Shown piece after piece: positions 24,936 to 31,732 of a DNA stretch of 33,263 bases. The notes beneath the pieces are model-generated. The model saw only the letters and a program-made list of their open reading frames with translations. It was not told where the DNA came from and ran no database searches. Within the stretch, counting starts at the first letter, position 1. Every line of letters starts with the position of its first letter. Made by a program: the position numbers and the translations under genes. Origin of the DNA: Accumulibacter sp. (GTDB lineage Bacteria > Pseudomonadota > Gammaproteobacteria > Burkholderiales > Rhodocyclaceae); contig JAIFKU010000098.1 in NCBI GenBank assembly GCA_020049495.1, positions 1-33,263 of the forward strand, given 5' to 3'.

Positions 24936-25244
24936 TCAGGCAGCGAGTTCTTGCAGAATTTCAGGATGGCGCTCCGCAACGCGAAAGAGGGTTTTTGCTG
25001 CACCAGATGGTTCGCGGCGACCTTGCTCCCAATCTTGAAGTGTGCGGACAGAAACACCGAGCAGCAACGCAAAGGCGGATTGAGAAAGCCCGGCTACCAA
25101 CCGAGCGTGCGCAACCTCGGAAATTTCGGGACGATGAACACGCGCACGAATATCGGCCTTCATTTCACGCACTGACGTTAGTAATTCAGCTCCGATGTCA
25201 ATTTGGGGCTGACGGTCGGCAGGGTTTTGTTTGACTTTACGCAT
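24936..25244 (-). CDS. higA: HigA2-type antitoxin (XRE helix-turn-helix)
   Basis: A 102-residue antitoxin. The N-terminal basic, flexible region (toxin-binding in relatives) is followed by an XRE-type helix-turn-helix. LSQSAFALLLGVSVRTLQDWEQGRREPSG contains the recognition helix. Its ATG overlaps the toxin stop by 8 nt (ATGCGTAA) and is preceded by GAGGAAATCGAA, so the two are translationally coupled in toxin-first order. Such antitoxins repress their own operon; the dyad in the upstream promoter is the obvious operator. A longer frame starting at 25385 is an antisense-frame artefact within the toxin gene. Confidence 0.88.
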   Translation of the reverse strand: MRKVKQNPADRQPQIDIGAELLTSVREMKADIRARVHRPEISEVAHARLVAGLSQSAFALLLGVSVRTLQDWEQGRREPSGAAKTLFRVAERHPEILQELAA

Positions 25245-25551
25245 TTTCGATTTCCTCCTTGATCTGCCGAAGCACGTGTGCAGGAATATTTTCGTGCATG
25301 GACTTTCGATAGACCAGCAACAACCAGATTTCTCCGTTGGCGAGACGATTGAAGTAAATGACTCGCACTCCACCACGCTTGCCACGCCCAGCGCTCCCCC
25401 AACGAACCTTTCTTACGCCTCCCGATCCGGGCACAACATCTCCAACTTCAGGATCACCAGCGATAAAGTTGATGAAATCAGTTCGATCTTCATCGTTCCA
25501 ATAGTCGCTGGCGAGGCGGACGAATGTAGGAGTTTCAATGACCGTGAACAT
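25237..25551 (-). CDS. higB: HigB2-type mRNA interferase toxin (RelE superfamily)
   Basis: A 104-residue toxin. The blocks VVPGSGGVRKVRW and GRGKRGGVRVIYF match Vibrio cholerae HigB2 closely from memory. HigB2 enzymes cut mRNA on the ribosome. The ATG at 25551 coincides with the predicted transcription start of a strong sigma-70 promoter, so the message looks leaderless. An ATG at 25569 would lie upstream of that start. The gene is followed immediately by its antitoxin. HigBA-2 of V. cholerae resides in the superintegron, consistent with this copy lying between attC-like elements. Confidence 0.88.
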   Translation of the reverse strand: MFTVIETPTFVRLASDYWNDEDRTDFINFIAGDPEVGDVVPGSGGVRKVRWGSAGRGKRGGVRVIYFNRLANGEIWLLLVYRKSMHENIPAHVLRQIKEEIENA

Positions 25552-25557
25552 GGTTTT

Positions 25558-25586
25558 AATATACGGCATTGCCGTAGTTAAGTCAA
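25558..25586 (-). promoter_or_regulatory. Sigma-70 promoter with overlapping operator for higBA
   Basis: On the minus strand, TTGACT (25586-25581), a 17-bp spacer and TATATT (25563-25558) form a near-consensus promoter. The 15-bp dyad TACGGC-AAT-GCCGTA (25576-25562) fills the spacer and overlaps the -10, as expected for an autorepressing antitoxin. Predicted start of transcription is near 25551. Confidence 0.8.
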
Positions 25587-25612
25587 ACGTTACGCGTAAC
25601 GCTCGTTGTGAA

Positions 25613-25699
25613 GCCCAACTTACAGCTAACCGGCGCGGCGCGGCTTAATCGCGCAGTGGTCAGCGACCAGAGGGAACGAGGTCGACCGCCGGGTTGGGC
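25613..25699 (-). repeat. attC-like site C (87 bp)
   Basis: On the minus strand it begins GCCCAAC (25699-25693) and ends GTTGGGC (25619-25613), exact complements that fit RYYYAAC and GTTRRRY. Inner elements GGTTAGC and GTCGACC pair with wobbles. The CTGCGCGATTAAGCCGCGC block matches the conserved inner part of sites A and B. It begins 3 bp after the PIN-like gene's stop codon. Confidence 0.62.
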
Positions 25700-25702
25700 A
25701 GC

Positions 25703-26284
25703 TTAGAACTCATAGGAGATGGTGTTGTTGGTTTCCGAGATCATTTTGTTTGCGAAGAGGATGTCAATTATTCGATTGACATCGCATTGGGCAATATTTT
25801 TCTGAAACATTGAAGAAATGTGTTGTGACAATGTTGCTCGCTTGCGAGGCCGCGACTTCTTTTCCGATTTGCTCAGAAGGTCAAAAACGCGTTTGTAATT
25901 TGGCTCTTCGGTGGTGGCGGTCTTTGGTTCAAGTTCAAGCAGGCTGTTTATGCGTTTGCACTTCAAGCCATTTTTGTTCAGGTATCGCAGCAAGGGGTCG
26001 AAACCTTTGTCTTTGGACAAAACAATACAATGAAGACTCGGGGATTTCTCGATCACGCGCCCGAGTTGGCAAGCGATGTAAAAATCAAGGGCGTTGCTGC
26101 CATTCCCTTCGACACGCTGCCACTCCACTCGATCTCCGAGTTTTTGAGCGCTTGCAACAAGATCAATTGGAACACTCTTCTGACTTGAACCAACAAAGAT
26201 TACGACGTGATAGTTGTCTTCAAGGTGACTCAGATCGACCTGCTGAACATTCTCAAAATCGACAAGCAATAATTTGTGGCTCAA
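25703..26284 (-). CDS. PIN-like domain protein
   Basis: A 193-residue protein with a PIN/NYN-type nuclease fold at residues 1-115. The acidic residues D9, E11 (LVDFENVQ), D67 (GNGSNALDFYIA), D92 and D96 (LSKDKGFDPLL) form the expected metal-binding set. A basic linker (about 138-150) and a helical C-terminal part follow. RNA cleavage is a reasonable inference; the target is unknown. The start is TTG, preceded by GAGG at 5-nt spacing. No antitoxin gene sits beside it. It is the cassette-array gene nearest trpS. Confidence 0.8.
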   Translation of the reverse strand: MSHKLLLVDFENVQQVDLSHLEDNYHVVIFVGSSQKSVPIDLVASAQKLGDRVEWQRVEGNGSNALDFYIACQLGRVIEKSPSLHCIVLSKDKGFDPLLRYLNKNGLKCKRINSLLELEPKTATTEEPNYKRVFDLLSKSEKKSRPRKRATLSQHISSMFQKNIAQCDVNRIIDILFANKMISETNNTISYEF

Positions 26285-26348
26285 TTTGACCTCGCTGCAA
26301 AAATCAAGATGCCCAATATAAAGCAGGCCGCCTATTTGACGGAAAGCC

Positions 26349-26364
26349 TTTCGTCATGACGAAA
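26349..26364. repeat. 16-bp perfect palindrome downstream of trpS
   Basis: TTTCGTCATGACGAAA has no loop, so it is more like a protein-binding site than a terminator. It lies in the 107 bp between trpS and the PIN-like gene, near the presumed chromosome-cassette junction. Confidence 0.45.
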
Positions 26365-26391
26365 ATAAAACCCTCGATTGCACGGTATTGA

Positions 26392-27594
26392 TCAACTGTA
26401 ATTCAGCCCCATCGCCGAGCGCACGTCGCGCATCGTCTCCTGTGCCAGCGTGCGTGCTTTCTGGTTGCCGTCGGCGATGATGTTGCGCACCAGCGTCGGA
26501 TCGTCGAGATAGGTCTGGGCGCGCTCGCGCATCGGTGCCTGTTCGCGCAGGATGCCGTCAATGACCGGCTGCTTGCACTCCAGGCAGCCGATACCGGCGC
26601 TGCGGCAGCCCTTTTGCACCCACTCGCGGCACGGCGCATCCGAATACACCTGGTGCAACGGCCACACCGGGCACTTGTCCGGATCGCCGGCATCGGTACG
26701 GCGAACACGCGCGGGATCGGTCGGCATGCGCTTGATCTTCTGCGTCACCGAGGCTTCATCCTCGCGCAGGGTGATCGTGTTGTTGTACGACTTCGACATC
26801 TTCTGGCCGTCAAGACCGGGCATTTTCGAGTCTTCGGTAAGCAGGGCACCCGGCTCGACCAGGATCATCTTGCCGGTACCTTCAAGATAACCGGACAGGC
26901 GCTCGCGATCAGCCAGTGAAAGGCTCTGCGCCTCACTCAGCAGGGCCTGCGCACGCTCGACCGCCGTCGCATCGCCGTCCTGCTGGAAGCGCGTACGCAA
27001 CTGCGTGTAGGAGCGTGCATTCTTGCTGCCCAGTTTCTTCACGGCCTCAATCGCCTTTTCCTCGAACCCCGGTTCGCGGCCGTACATATGGTTGAAACGG
27101 CGAGCCAGTTCGCGCGTGAATTCGACGTGCGGCACCTGATCCTCGCCGACCGGCACCTTGTCGGCACGGTAAATCAGGATGTCGGAGCTCATCAGCAGGG
27201 GATAACCGAGGAAGCCGTAGGTCGACAGATCCTTGCTGTCGAGCTTTTGCTGCTGATCCTTGTAGGTCGGCACGCGTTCCAGCCAGCCGAGCGGCGTCAT
27301 CATCGACAGCAGAAGATGCAGTTCGGCGTGTTCCGGCACCTGCGACTGAATGAACAGTGTCGCCTTGTGCGGATCGACTCCGGCGGCCAGCCAGTCGATG
27401 ACCATGTCCCAGGTCGCCTTCTCGATGCCCTGCGGATCATCATACTGCGTCGTCAGCGCGTGCCAGTCGGCGACAAAAAACAGGCAGGGATAGTCGTGCT
27501 GGAGGGTGATCCAGTTTTTCAGCACACCGTGGTAGTGGCCCAGGTGCAAGCTGCCCGTGGGGCGCATGCCGGAGAGAACTCGTTGTGCGTACAT
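26392..27594 (-). CDS. trpS: Tryptophanyl-tRNA synthetase with Fe-S-type cysteine motif
   Basis: A 400-residue class I aminoacyl-tRNA synthetase that charges tRNA-Trp. The HIGH-type motif is TGSLHLGH (13-20) and the KMSKS motif is exact at 265-269. It is longer than the usual 330-340 residues because of an insertion at about 176-255. Cysteines C308, C330, C337 and C340 are spaced C-x21-C-x6-C-x2-C, nearly the spacing that binds a [4Fe-4S] cluster in Thermotoga TrpRS; C322 is an extra cysteine. It starts 4 bp after the M50 protease gene and has no clear ribosome-binding site, so coupled translation is likely. Confidence 0.96.
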   Translation of the reverse strand: MYAQRVLSGMRPTGSLHLGHYHGVLKNWITLQHDYPCLFFVADWHALTTQYDDPQGIEKATWDMVIDWLAAGVDPHKATLFIQSQVPEHAELHLLLSMMTPLGWLERVPTYKDQQQKLDSKDLSTYGFLGYPLLMSSDILIYRADKVPVGEDQVPHVEFTRELARRFNHMYGREPGFEEKAIEAVKKLGSKNARSYTQLRTRFQQDGDATAVERAQALLSEAQSLSLADRERLSGYLEGTGKMILVEPGALLTEDSKMPGLDGQKMSKSYNNTITLREDEASVTQKIKRMPTDPARVRRTDAGDPDKCPVWPLHQVYSDAPCREWVQKGCRSAGIGCLECKQPVIDGILREQAPMRERAQTYLDDPTLVRNIIADGNQKARTLAQETMRDVRSAMGLNYS

Positions 27595-27598
27595 AGTG

Positions 27599-28252
27599 TC
27601 AGTTCAGTTGAAATAGAAAGATGATCAGGTCTTTGAACAGGGATACAAAGGGCCACAGGATGTAATCAAGAATCTGAAAATACAGCAACACCAACAGGAT
27701 AATGAAACCCCAGCGTTCGATCCGGGCAAATTTGACGGCCAGCGAATAGGGCAGCAGGCTCACTGCGATCCGACCACCATCGAGCGGCGGCAGCGGCAGC
27801 AGATTGAGCACCATCAGCACCAGGTTGATGCTGATCCCGACTTCGCACATCTTCGCCAGGGGAAGACTGTAGGCATTGAGCGGAATCAGCGTATCCAGCT
27901 TGAGTATTGCGCCCCATCCCAGCGCCATCAACAGATTCACCGCCGGCCCGGCAGCGGCCACCCACAGCATGTCACGCTTGGGATGACGGAGCTGGCCAAA
28001 ATTGACCGGCACCGGTTTGGCCCAGCCAAAAAGAAAAGGGCTGCCCACCAGGAAAAGCAGGAGGGGCAATAAAATCGTGCCGAACAATTCGATATGGCGA
28101 ATCGGATTGAGGCTGATGCGCCCGGCCAGCCAGGCCGTCGGGTCGCCGAAGTGGCGCGCGGCATAGCCGTGCGCCGCCTCGTGCAGGGTAATGGCGAAGA
28201 TAACCGGCAAGGCCGAGATGGCAATGGTCTGGACCGTTGAAGAAATATCCAT
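27599..28252 (-). CDS. Site-2 protease family (M50) membrane peptidase
   Basis: A 217-residue integral membrane zinc peptidase. HEAAH (24-28) in the first hydrophobic segment supplies two zinc ligands and the catalytic Glu. LLPLPPLDGGR (151-161) supplies the third ligand, D158. About five hydrophobic segments are visible and there is no PDZ or CBS domain, so it belongs to the minimal group whose substrates are unknown. The ATG at 28252 lies 7 nt after the yciO stop. An upstream start at 28333 would give an unlikely N terminus overlapping yciO. Its setting between yciO and trpS is common in betaproteobacteria. Confidence 0.9.
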   Translation of the reverse strand: MDISSTVQTIAISALPVIFAITLHEAAHGYAARHFGDPTAWLAGRISLNPIRHIELFGTILLPLLLFLVGSPFLFGWAKPVPVNFGQLRHPKRDMLWVAAAGPAVNLLMALGWGAILKLDTLIPLNAYSLPLAKMCEVGISINLVLMVLNLLPLPPLDGGRIAVSLLPYSLAVKFARIERWGFIILLVLLYFQILDYILWPFVSLFKDLIIFLFQLN

Positions 28253-28259
28253 GTCGCGA

Positions 28260-28886
28260 TCAATCCATGCCAAAAGGTTCAAGCGCACCCCGCCCGGCGC
28301 GGACCAGTACAGGCGGCAAGCTGGTGAGGTCAATCACCGTCGTCGGCTCGGTGCCGCAGAAACCGCCATCCAGAATCAGTTCCAGATGATCGTCCAGCCG
28401 CTCCTGGATCTCCCAGCCTTCGGTCAGCGGATTTTCATCACCGGGCAGCATCAGCGTCGAGGTCAGCAGAGGCTCGGCAAGTTCTGCCAGCAGCGCCTGC
28501 GCCACAGTGTGCGCCGGGACCCGCAGCCCGATCGTCTTGCGCTTGGGGTGCAGCACACGGCGCGGCAATTCCTTGGTTCCCTCAAGAATGAAGACGTAAC
28601 TGCCGGGTGTCGTCGCCTTGAGCAGACGGTACTGGGCGTTATCGACGCGCGCAAACTGGGCAATCTCGGACAGGTCGCGACACATCAGCGTCAGATGATG
28701 GCGCTCGTCGACATCGCGGATGCGGCGAATACGCTCGACCGCGTCCTTGTCGCCCAGACAACAGCCGAGTGCGTAGCATGAATCGGTCGGAAAGGTCACC
28801 ACCCCACCCGCGCGCAACACGTCTGCAGCCTGCGCCAGCAGGCGCTGCTGGGGGTCATCGGGATGAATTGAAAGGTAGCGCGCCAT
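28260..28886 (-). CDS. yciO: YciO (YrdC/Sua5-fold) protein
   Basis: A 208-residue protein that aligns along its full length with E. coli YciO. Examples are IHPDDPQQRLLAQA, FPTDSCYALGC, LTLMCRDLSEIA, TPGSYVFILEGTKELPRR and TTVIDLTSLPPVLVR. The fold is that of threonylcarbamoyl-AMP synthase (TsaC/Sua5), which makes the t6A precursor for tRNA. YciO itself is a weaker or distinct paralogue, so a different RNA-related role is possible. Its ATG lies one base after the stop of rnm (TGACATG), indicating tight coupling. Confidence 0.93.
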   Translation of the reverse strand: MARYLSIHPDDPQQRLLAQAADVLRAGGVVTFPTDSCYALGCCLGDKDAVERIRRIRDVDERHHLTLMCRDLSEIAQFARVDNAQYRLLKATTPGSYVFILEGTKELPRRVLHPKRKTIGLRVPAHTVAQALLAELAEPLLTSTLMLPGDENPLTEGWEIQERLDDHLELILDGGFCGTEPTTVIDLTSLPPVLVRAGRGALEPFGMD

Positions 28887-28887
28887 G

Positions 28888-29724
28888 TCAGGGCCTGAAT
28901 GCTTCCCAGACGGGCGTCAGGTCGGGCGGCAGGGGCGCCAGCTTTCCCAGATCAATATAACTTTCGCCCGGCCCGTGGAAATCCGAGCCGCAGGAGGCCA
29001 GGAATCCGTACTCGCGCGCCAGACGGGAAAAGACGGTCACATTCTCTGCGGAATGGCTTCCTGAAACGATTTCGATGGCCTGCCCGCCACAACGCTTGAA
29101 ATCGTCAAGCATCAGGCGCATCTCTGGTCGGGAGAGCTTGTAGCGGCCGGGGTGAGCGACCGCGGCCACACCGCCGGCGCCAAGGATCCAGCCGACAGAC
29201 TCCTCCAGTGTCGCCCAGCGGTGATCAACATAGCCGGGGCGCCCGGGCACGATGTAAGACTCGAAAACGCTGCGCACATCCTTGCACACACCGCTTTCAA
29301 CCAGATAGCGGGCGAAATGCGCGCGGCTGATCAGATTCGGATTTTCGGCAAAGCGCATGGCGCCATCGAAACAGCCGCCAATGCCGATTGTCTCCAACTC
29401 GGTCGCCATGCGCCGTGCGCGACTGATCCGCCCTGAACGGATGGACGCCAGACCGTCATTCAGCGCCGGATCATCGGCAGCGAAAGCATAGCCGATGATG
29501 TGCACCTGCAAACCGCCCCATTCGATGGAGATCTCGACGCCGTTGACGAAGCGCATCCCGAGCTCGTCAGCGACCGATCGCGCAGCCGGCAGCCCGCCCA
29601 GATCGTCGTGATCGGTCAGGGACAGCATATCGACGCCGTTCGACGCCGCCCGGCGTACGACTTCCGCGGGTGGCAGAAGCCCGTCAGACGCGGTGGAATG
29701 GCAATGGAGATCGACATTGAGCAT
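28888..29724 (-). CDS. rnm: PHP-domain 5'-3' exoribonuclease (RNase AM, YciV)
   Basis: A 278-residue PHP-family metal hydrolase. The metal-binding motifs are DLHCHSTASDG (5-15), LTDHDDLGG, GVEIS, AVAHPGRY and GSDFHG, in the usual order. E. coli RNase AM trims 5' ends of 5S, 16S and 23S rRNA and degrades short oligonucleotides; an alternative reading is a 3',5'-nucleotide bisphosphate phosphatase. Only an AT-rich stretch, not a Shine-Dalgarno sequence, precedes the ATG. It is the first gene of the leftward rnm-yciO-M50-trpS string and is divergent from gcvT. Confidence 0.9.
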   Translation of the reverse strand: MLNVDLHCHSTASDGLLPPAEVVRRAASNGVDMLSLTDHDDLGGLPAARSVADELGMRFVNGVEISIEWGGLQVHIIGYAFAADDPALNDGLASIRSGRISRARRMATELETIGIGGCFDGAMRFAENPNLISRAHFARYLVESGVCKDVRSVFESYIVPGRPGYVDHRWATLEESVGWILGAGGVAAVAHPGRYKLSRPEMRLMLDDFKRCGGQAIEIVSGSHSAENVTVFSRLAREYGFLASCGSDFHGPGESYIDLGKLAPLPPDLTPVWEAFRP

Positions 29725-29819
29725 GTAAAAGAGGGGCTTATTCGTGAAAAATCAAGCCGGTGATGATAGCACAGTGATGCCCAGCCCTTTCGCACGTCGT
29801 GGCCGCAGCTGGCCGCAGC

Positions 29820-29849
29820 TTGCGGTCTTCGCCCTCCTCGCGCTATAGT
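29820..29849 (+). promoter_or_regulatory. Sigma-70 promoter of gcvTHP
   Basis: TTGCGG (29820-29825), an 18-bp spacer and TATAGT (29844-29849) form a plausible promoter. Its start of transcription (about 29856) coincides with the first base of the riboswitch. A tandem 10-bp repeat, GGCCGCAGCT, occurs just upstream at 29801-29820. Confidence 0.7.
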
Positions 29850-29856
29850 TCGCCCG

Positions 29857-30045
29857 CGAACGGGAGAGAGCGGAAGTAATAATCCCCGCCGCCGAAGGCG
29901 CAATCCACCCGGAAACGCTCAGGCAAAAGGACCGTTCGTGTAATGAACTCTGGAGAGCGGCGCTTGATTTGAAGCGCCCACCGATGGGGCAACGTGGCAG
30001 GTTGTTATTGCCGTCACGATAATCTCTCAGGTATCAAGGACAGGG
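29857..30045 (+). ncRNA. Tandem glycine riboswitch
   Basis: Two glycine aptamers in series. Aptamer 1 spans 29857-29938: the closing stem is CGAACGG/CCGTTCG, with the conserved GGGAGAGAGCGG, CCGCCGAAGGCGCAA and CTCAGGCAAAAGGAC segments. Aptamer 2 spans about 29946-30045: CTCTGGAGAG, CCACCGATGGGGCAA, CTCTCAGGTATCAAGGACAG, with closing stem CTCTG/CAGGG. Glycine binding normally turns expression of the glycine cleavage genes on. Confidence 0.95.
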
Positions 30046-30077
30046 GGGTGAACTCGTATTGAGTTCGCCCTTTTTTT
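30046..30077 (+). terminator. Intrinsic terminator, riboswitch expression platform
   Basis: GGGTGAACTC (30046-30055) and GAGTTCGCCC (30061-30070) form a 10-bp stem with one wobble and a 5-nt loop, followed by seven T. It directly follows aptamer 2. A second GAACTC copy at 29945-29950, at the foot of aptamer 2, could pair with the same GAGTTC and act as the antiterminator. Confidence 0.85.
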
Positions 30078-30119
30078 GTTTCTGGAACACGTTTCAACAC
30101 CTTCTTTCAAGGGATTGAT

Positions 30120-31223
30120 ATGACACAGAAAACTGTCCTGAACGACGCCCATCGCCGCCTCGGCGCCAAGATGGTCGACTTCGGCGGCTGGGACATGCCC
30201 CTGCACTACGGTTCGCAGATCGAGGAGCACCACGCGGTGCGCCGCGACTGCGGCATGTTCGACGTCTCGCACATGTGCGCCGTCGATGTCAGCGGACCGG
30301 ACGCGAAGGCGTTTCTGCTGCGTCTGATCGCCAACAACGTCGACAAGCTCACACTGCCGGGCAAGGCGCTGTACAGCGCCATGCTCAACGAGGCCGGTGG
30401 CGTCGTCGATGACCTCATCGTCTATTACGTCTGCGACGGACAATACCGCATTGTCATCAACGCCGGCACGGCCGAAAAGGATCTGGCCTGGATGGCCGCC
30501 CGTCTGGCCGATTGGCAGCGCGAAGCGCCGTACGCAGTGGCCATCATGCCGCGCCGATCGGGCGAAAATGCGCTGGCCATCATCGCCGTGCAAGGCCCCA
30601 ATGCCAGGGCCAGGGTCTGGCAGGTCCTGCCCGAAACCCGTGCCGCCAGCGAAGCCCTCAAGCCCTTTTTCTCGGTGACGGTTGGCGATTATTTCGTCGC
30701 CACCACGGGCTATACCGGCGAGGACGGTTTTGAAATCACCCTGCCGGCAAGCCACGCCGAAAAACTCTGGCAGGCCCTCTTCGCTGCCGGCGTCAGGCCG
30801 ATCGGCCTCGGCGCCCGCGATACCCTGCGCCTCGAAGCCGGGATGAACCTCTACGGGCAGGACATGGACGAAACCGTCTCGCCGCTCGATGCCGGTCTGG
30901 CTTGGACGATAGACCTCGTTGCGCAGCGCGACTTCGTCGGCAAGGCCGCCCTGCTGGCCAGACCGCAGCAGAAACAGTTCCTCGGACTGGTGCTGCTCGA
31001 CAAGGGCGTGCTGCGCGCCCATCAGAAGGTGGCGACCGCGCAAGGCGCCGGCGAAATCACCAGCGGCACCTACTCGCCGACTCTGCAGCAGTCGATCGCG
31101 CTCGCCCGTCTGCCGCTTGGCGTGGCCATCGGTGATACGGTCACGGTGGAGATTCGCGACAAACTGCTGTCGGCCAGGGTGGTCAAACCCTGTTTTGTCC
31201 GCCACGGCAAATCCCTCGCCTGA
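30120..31223 (+). CDS. gcvT: Glycine cleavage system T protein (aminomethyltransferase)
   Basis: A 367-residue enzyme that transfers the methylene group from the aminomethyl-lipoyl arm of GcvH to tetrahydrofolate, releasing ammonia. The N-terminal [18 protein letters not shown] and [16 protein letters not shown]-like blocks, the DDLIVYY segment, [12 protein letters not shown] and [17 protein letters not shown] are all standard GcvT signatures. Length matches the family. It is the first gene after the glycine riboswitch; its message leader is about 260 nt. gcvH follows after 68 bp, and gcvP after that. Confidence 0.97.
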   Translation: MTQKTVLNDAHRRLGAKMVDFGGWDMPLHYGSQIEEHHAVRRDCGMFDVSHMCAVDVSGPDAKAFLLRLIANNVDKLTLPGKALYSAMLNEAGGVVDDLIVYYVCDGQYRIVINAGTAEKDLAWMAARLADWQREAPYAVAIMPRRSGENALAIIAVQGPNARARVWQVLPETRAASEALKPFFSVTVGDYFVATTGYTGEDGFEITLPASHAEKLWQALFAAGVRPIGLGARDTLRLEAGMNLYGQDMDETVSPLDAGLAWTIDLVAQRDFVGKAALLARPQQKQFLGLVLLDKGVLRAHQKVATAQGAGEITSGTYSPTLQQSIALARLPLGVAIGDTVTVEIRDKLLSARVVKPCFVRHGKSLA

Positions 31224-31291
31224 TTCCTGACTCATTACCCAACAGAATACGTACCTGACTGTCCAATAGCCCAACTTCCTCAGGAGATATC

Positions 31292-31672
31292 ATGAACGTC
31301 CCAAGCCACCTCAAGTACACCAAGAGCCATGAATGGGTTCACGCGGAGTCCGACGGCACGATTACGGTCGGCATAACCGAGCACGCTCAGGATCTGCTCG
31401 GCGACCTGGTTTTCATCGACCTGCCGGAGATCGGCAAGGAACTGGCCGCCGAACAGGAAGCCGCCGTCGTCGAATCGGTCAAGGCCGCCGCCGATGTTTA
31501 TGCGCCGGTTGCCGGTACGGTGACCGAGGTCAATGAAGAGTTGGCCGATGCACCGGAACTTGTCAATCAGAACGCTTACGCTTCCTGGCTGTTCAAGATG
31601 AAGCCGGGCAATTGCGGCGATCTGGACGCCCTGCTCGACGCTGCCGCCTATATCAGCATCAGTGCCGAGTAA
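31292..31672 (+). CDS. gcvH: Glycine cleavage system H protein
   Basis: A 126-residue lipoyl carrier that shuttles the aminomethyl group between GcvP, GcvT and the lipoamide dehydrogenase. The lipoylated lysine is K64 in [12 protein letters not shown], and the N-terminal YTKSHEWV motif is typical. AGGAG lies 6 nt before the ATG. The lpdA gene of the catabolic operon at 15.5 kb encodes an E3 that could in principle serve it, but a housekeeping copy elsewhere is more likely. Confidence 0.97.
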   Translation: MNVPSHLKYTKSHEWVHAESDGTITVGITEHAQDLLGDLVFIDLPEIGKELAAEQEAAVVESVKAAADVYAPVAGTVTEVNEELADAPELVNQNAYASWLFKMKPGNCGDLDALLDAAAYISISAE

Positions 31673-31732
31673 GCGATGAGAAAAGCTTCGCCTTGCCGAT
31701 GAATTCCCTGACTACCCCGCCCCGGAAACGCC

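Larger units (their letters stand above)
24161..26284 (-). mobile_element. Candidate integron cassette array without integrase (CALIN)
   Basis: About 2.1 kb of lower-GC DNA between trpS and scpA carries five short genes on one strand. Three stem-loops in the same orientation share the core TAACCGGC..GCGCGGCTT and have RYYYAAC/GTTRRRY-type ends. The content (HigB2/HigA2 toxin-antitoxin, PIN-like protein, tiny membrane proteins) is typical of integron cassettes. No intI gene lies in the window. Boundaries are inferred from the outermost elements. Confidence 0.55.

Noticed and set aside
24936-25385. Long version of the antitoxin starting at 25385
   Set aside because: The first 47 codons are the toxin gene read in another frame; the coupled ATG at 25244 has a good ribosome-binding site.
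29801-29820. Tandem GGCCGCAGCT repeat as a regulator site for gcv
   Set aside because: Two units only, not a dyad, adjacent to the promoter by chance as likely as not.
30027-31274. 415-codon minus-strand frame opposite gcvT
   Set aside because: Antisense to gcvT and extends through the terminator region; no domain.
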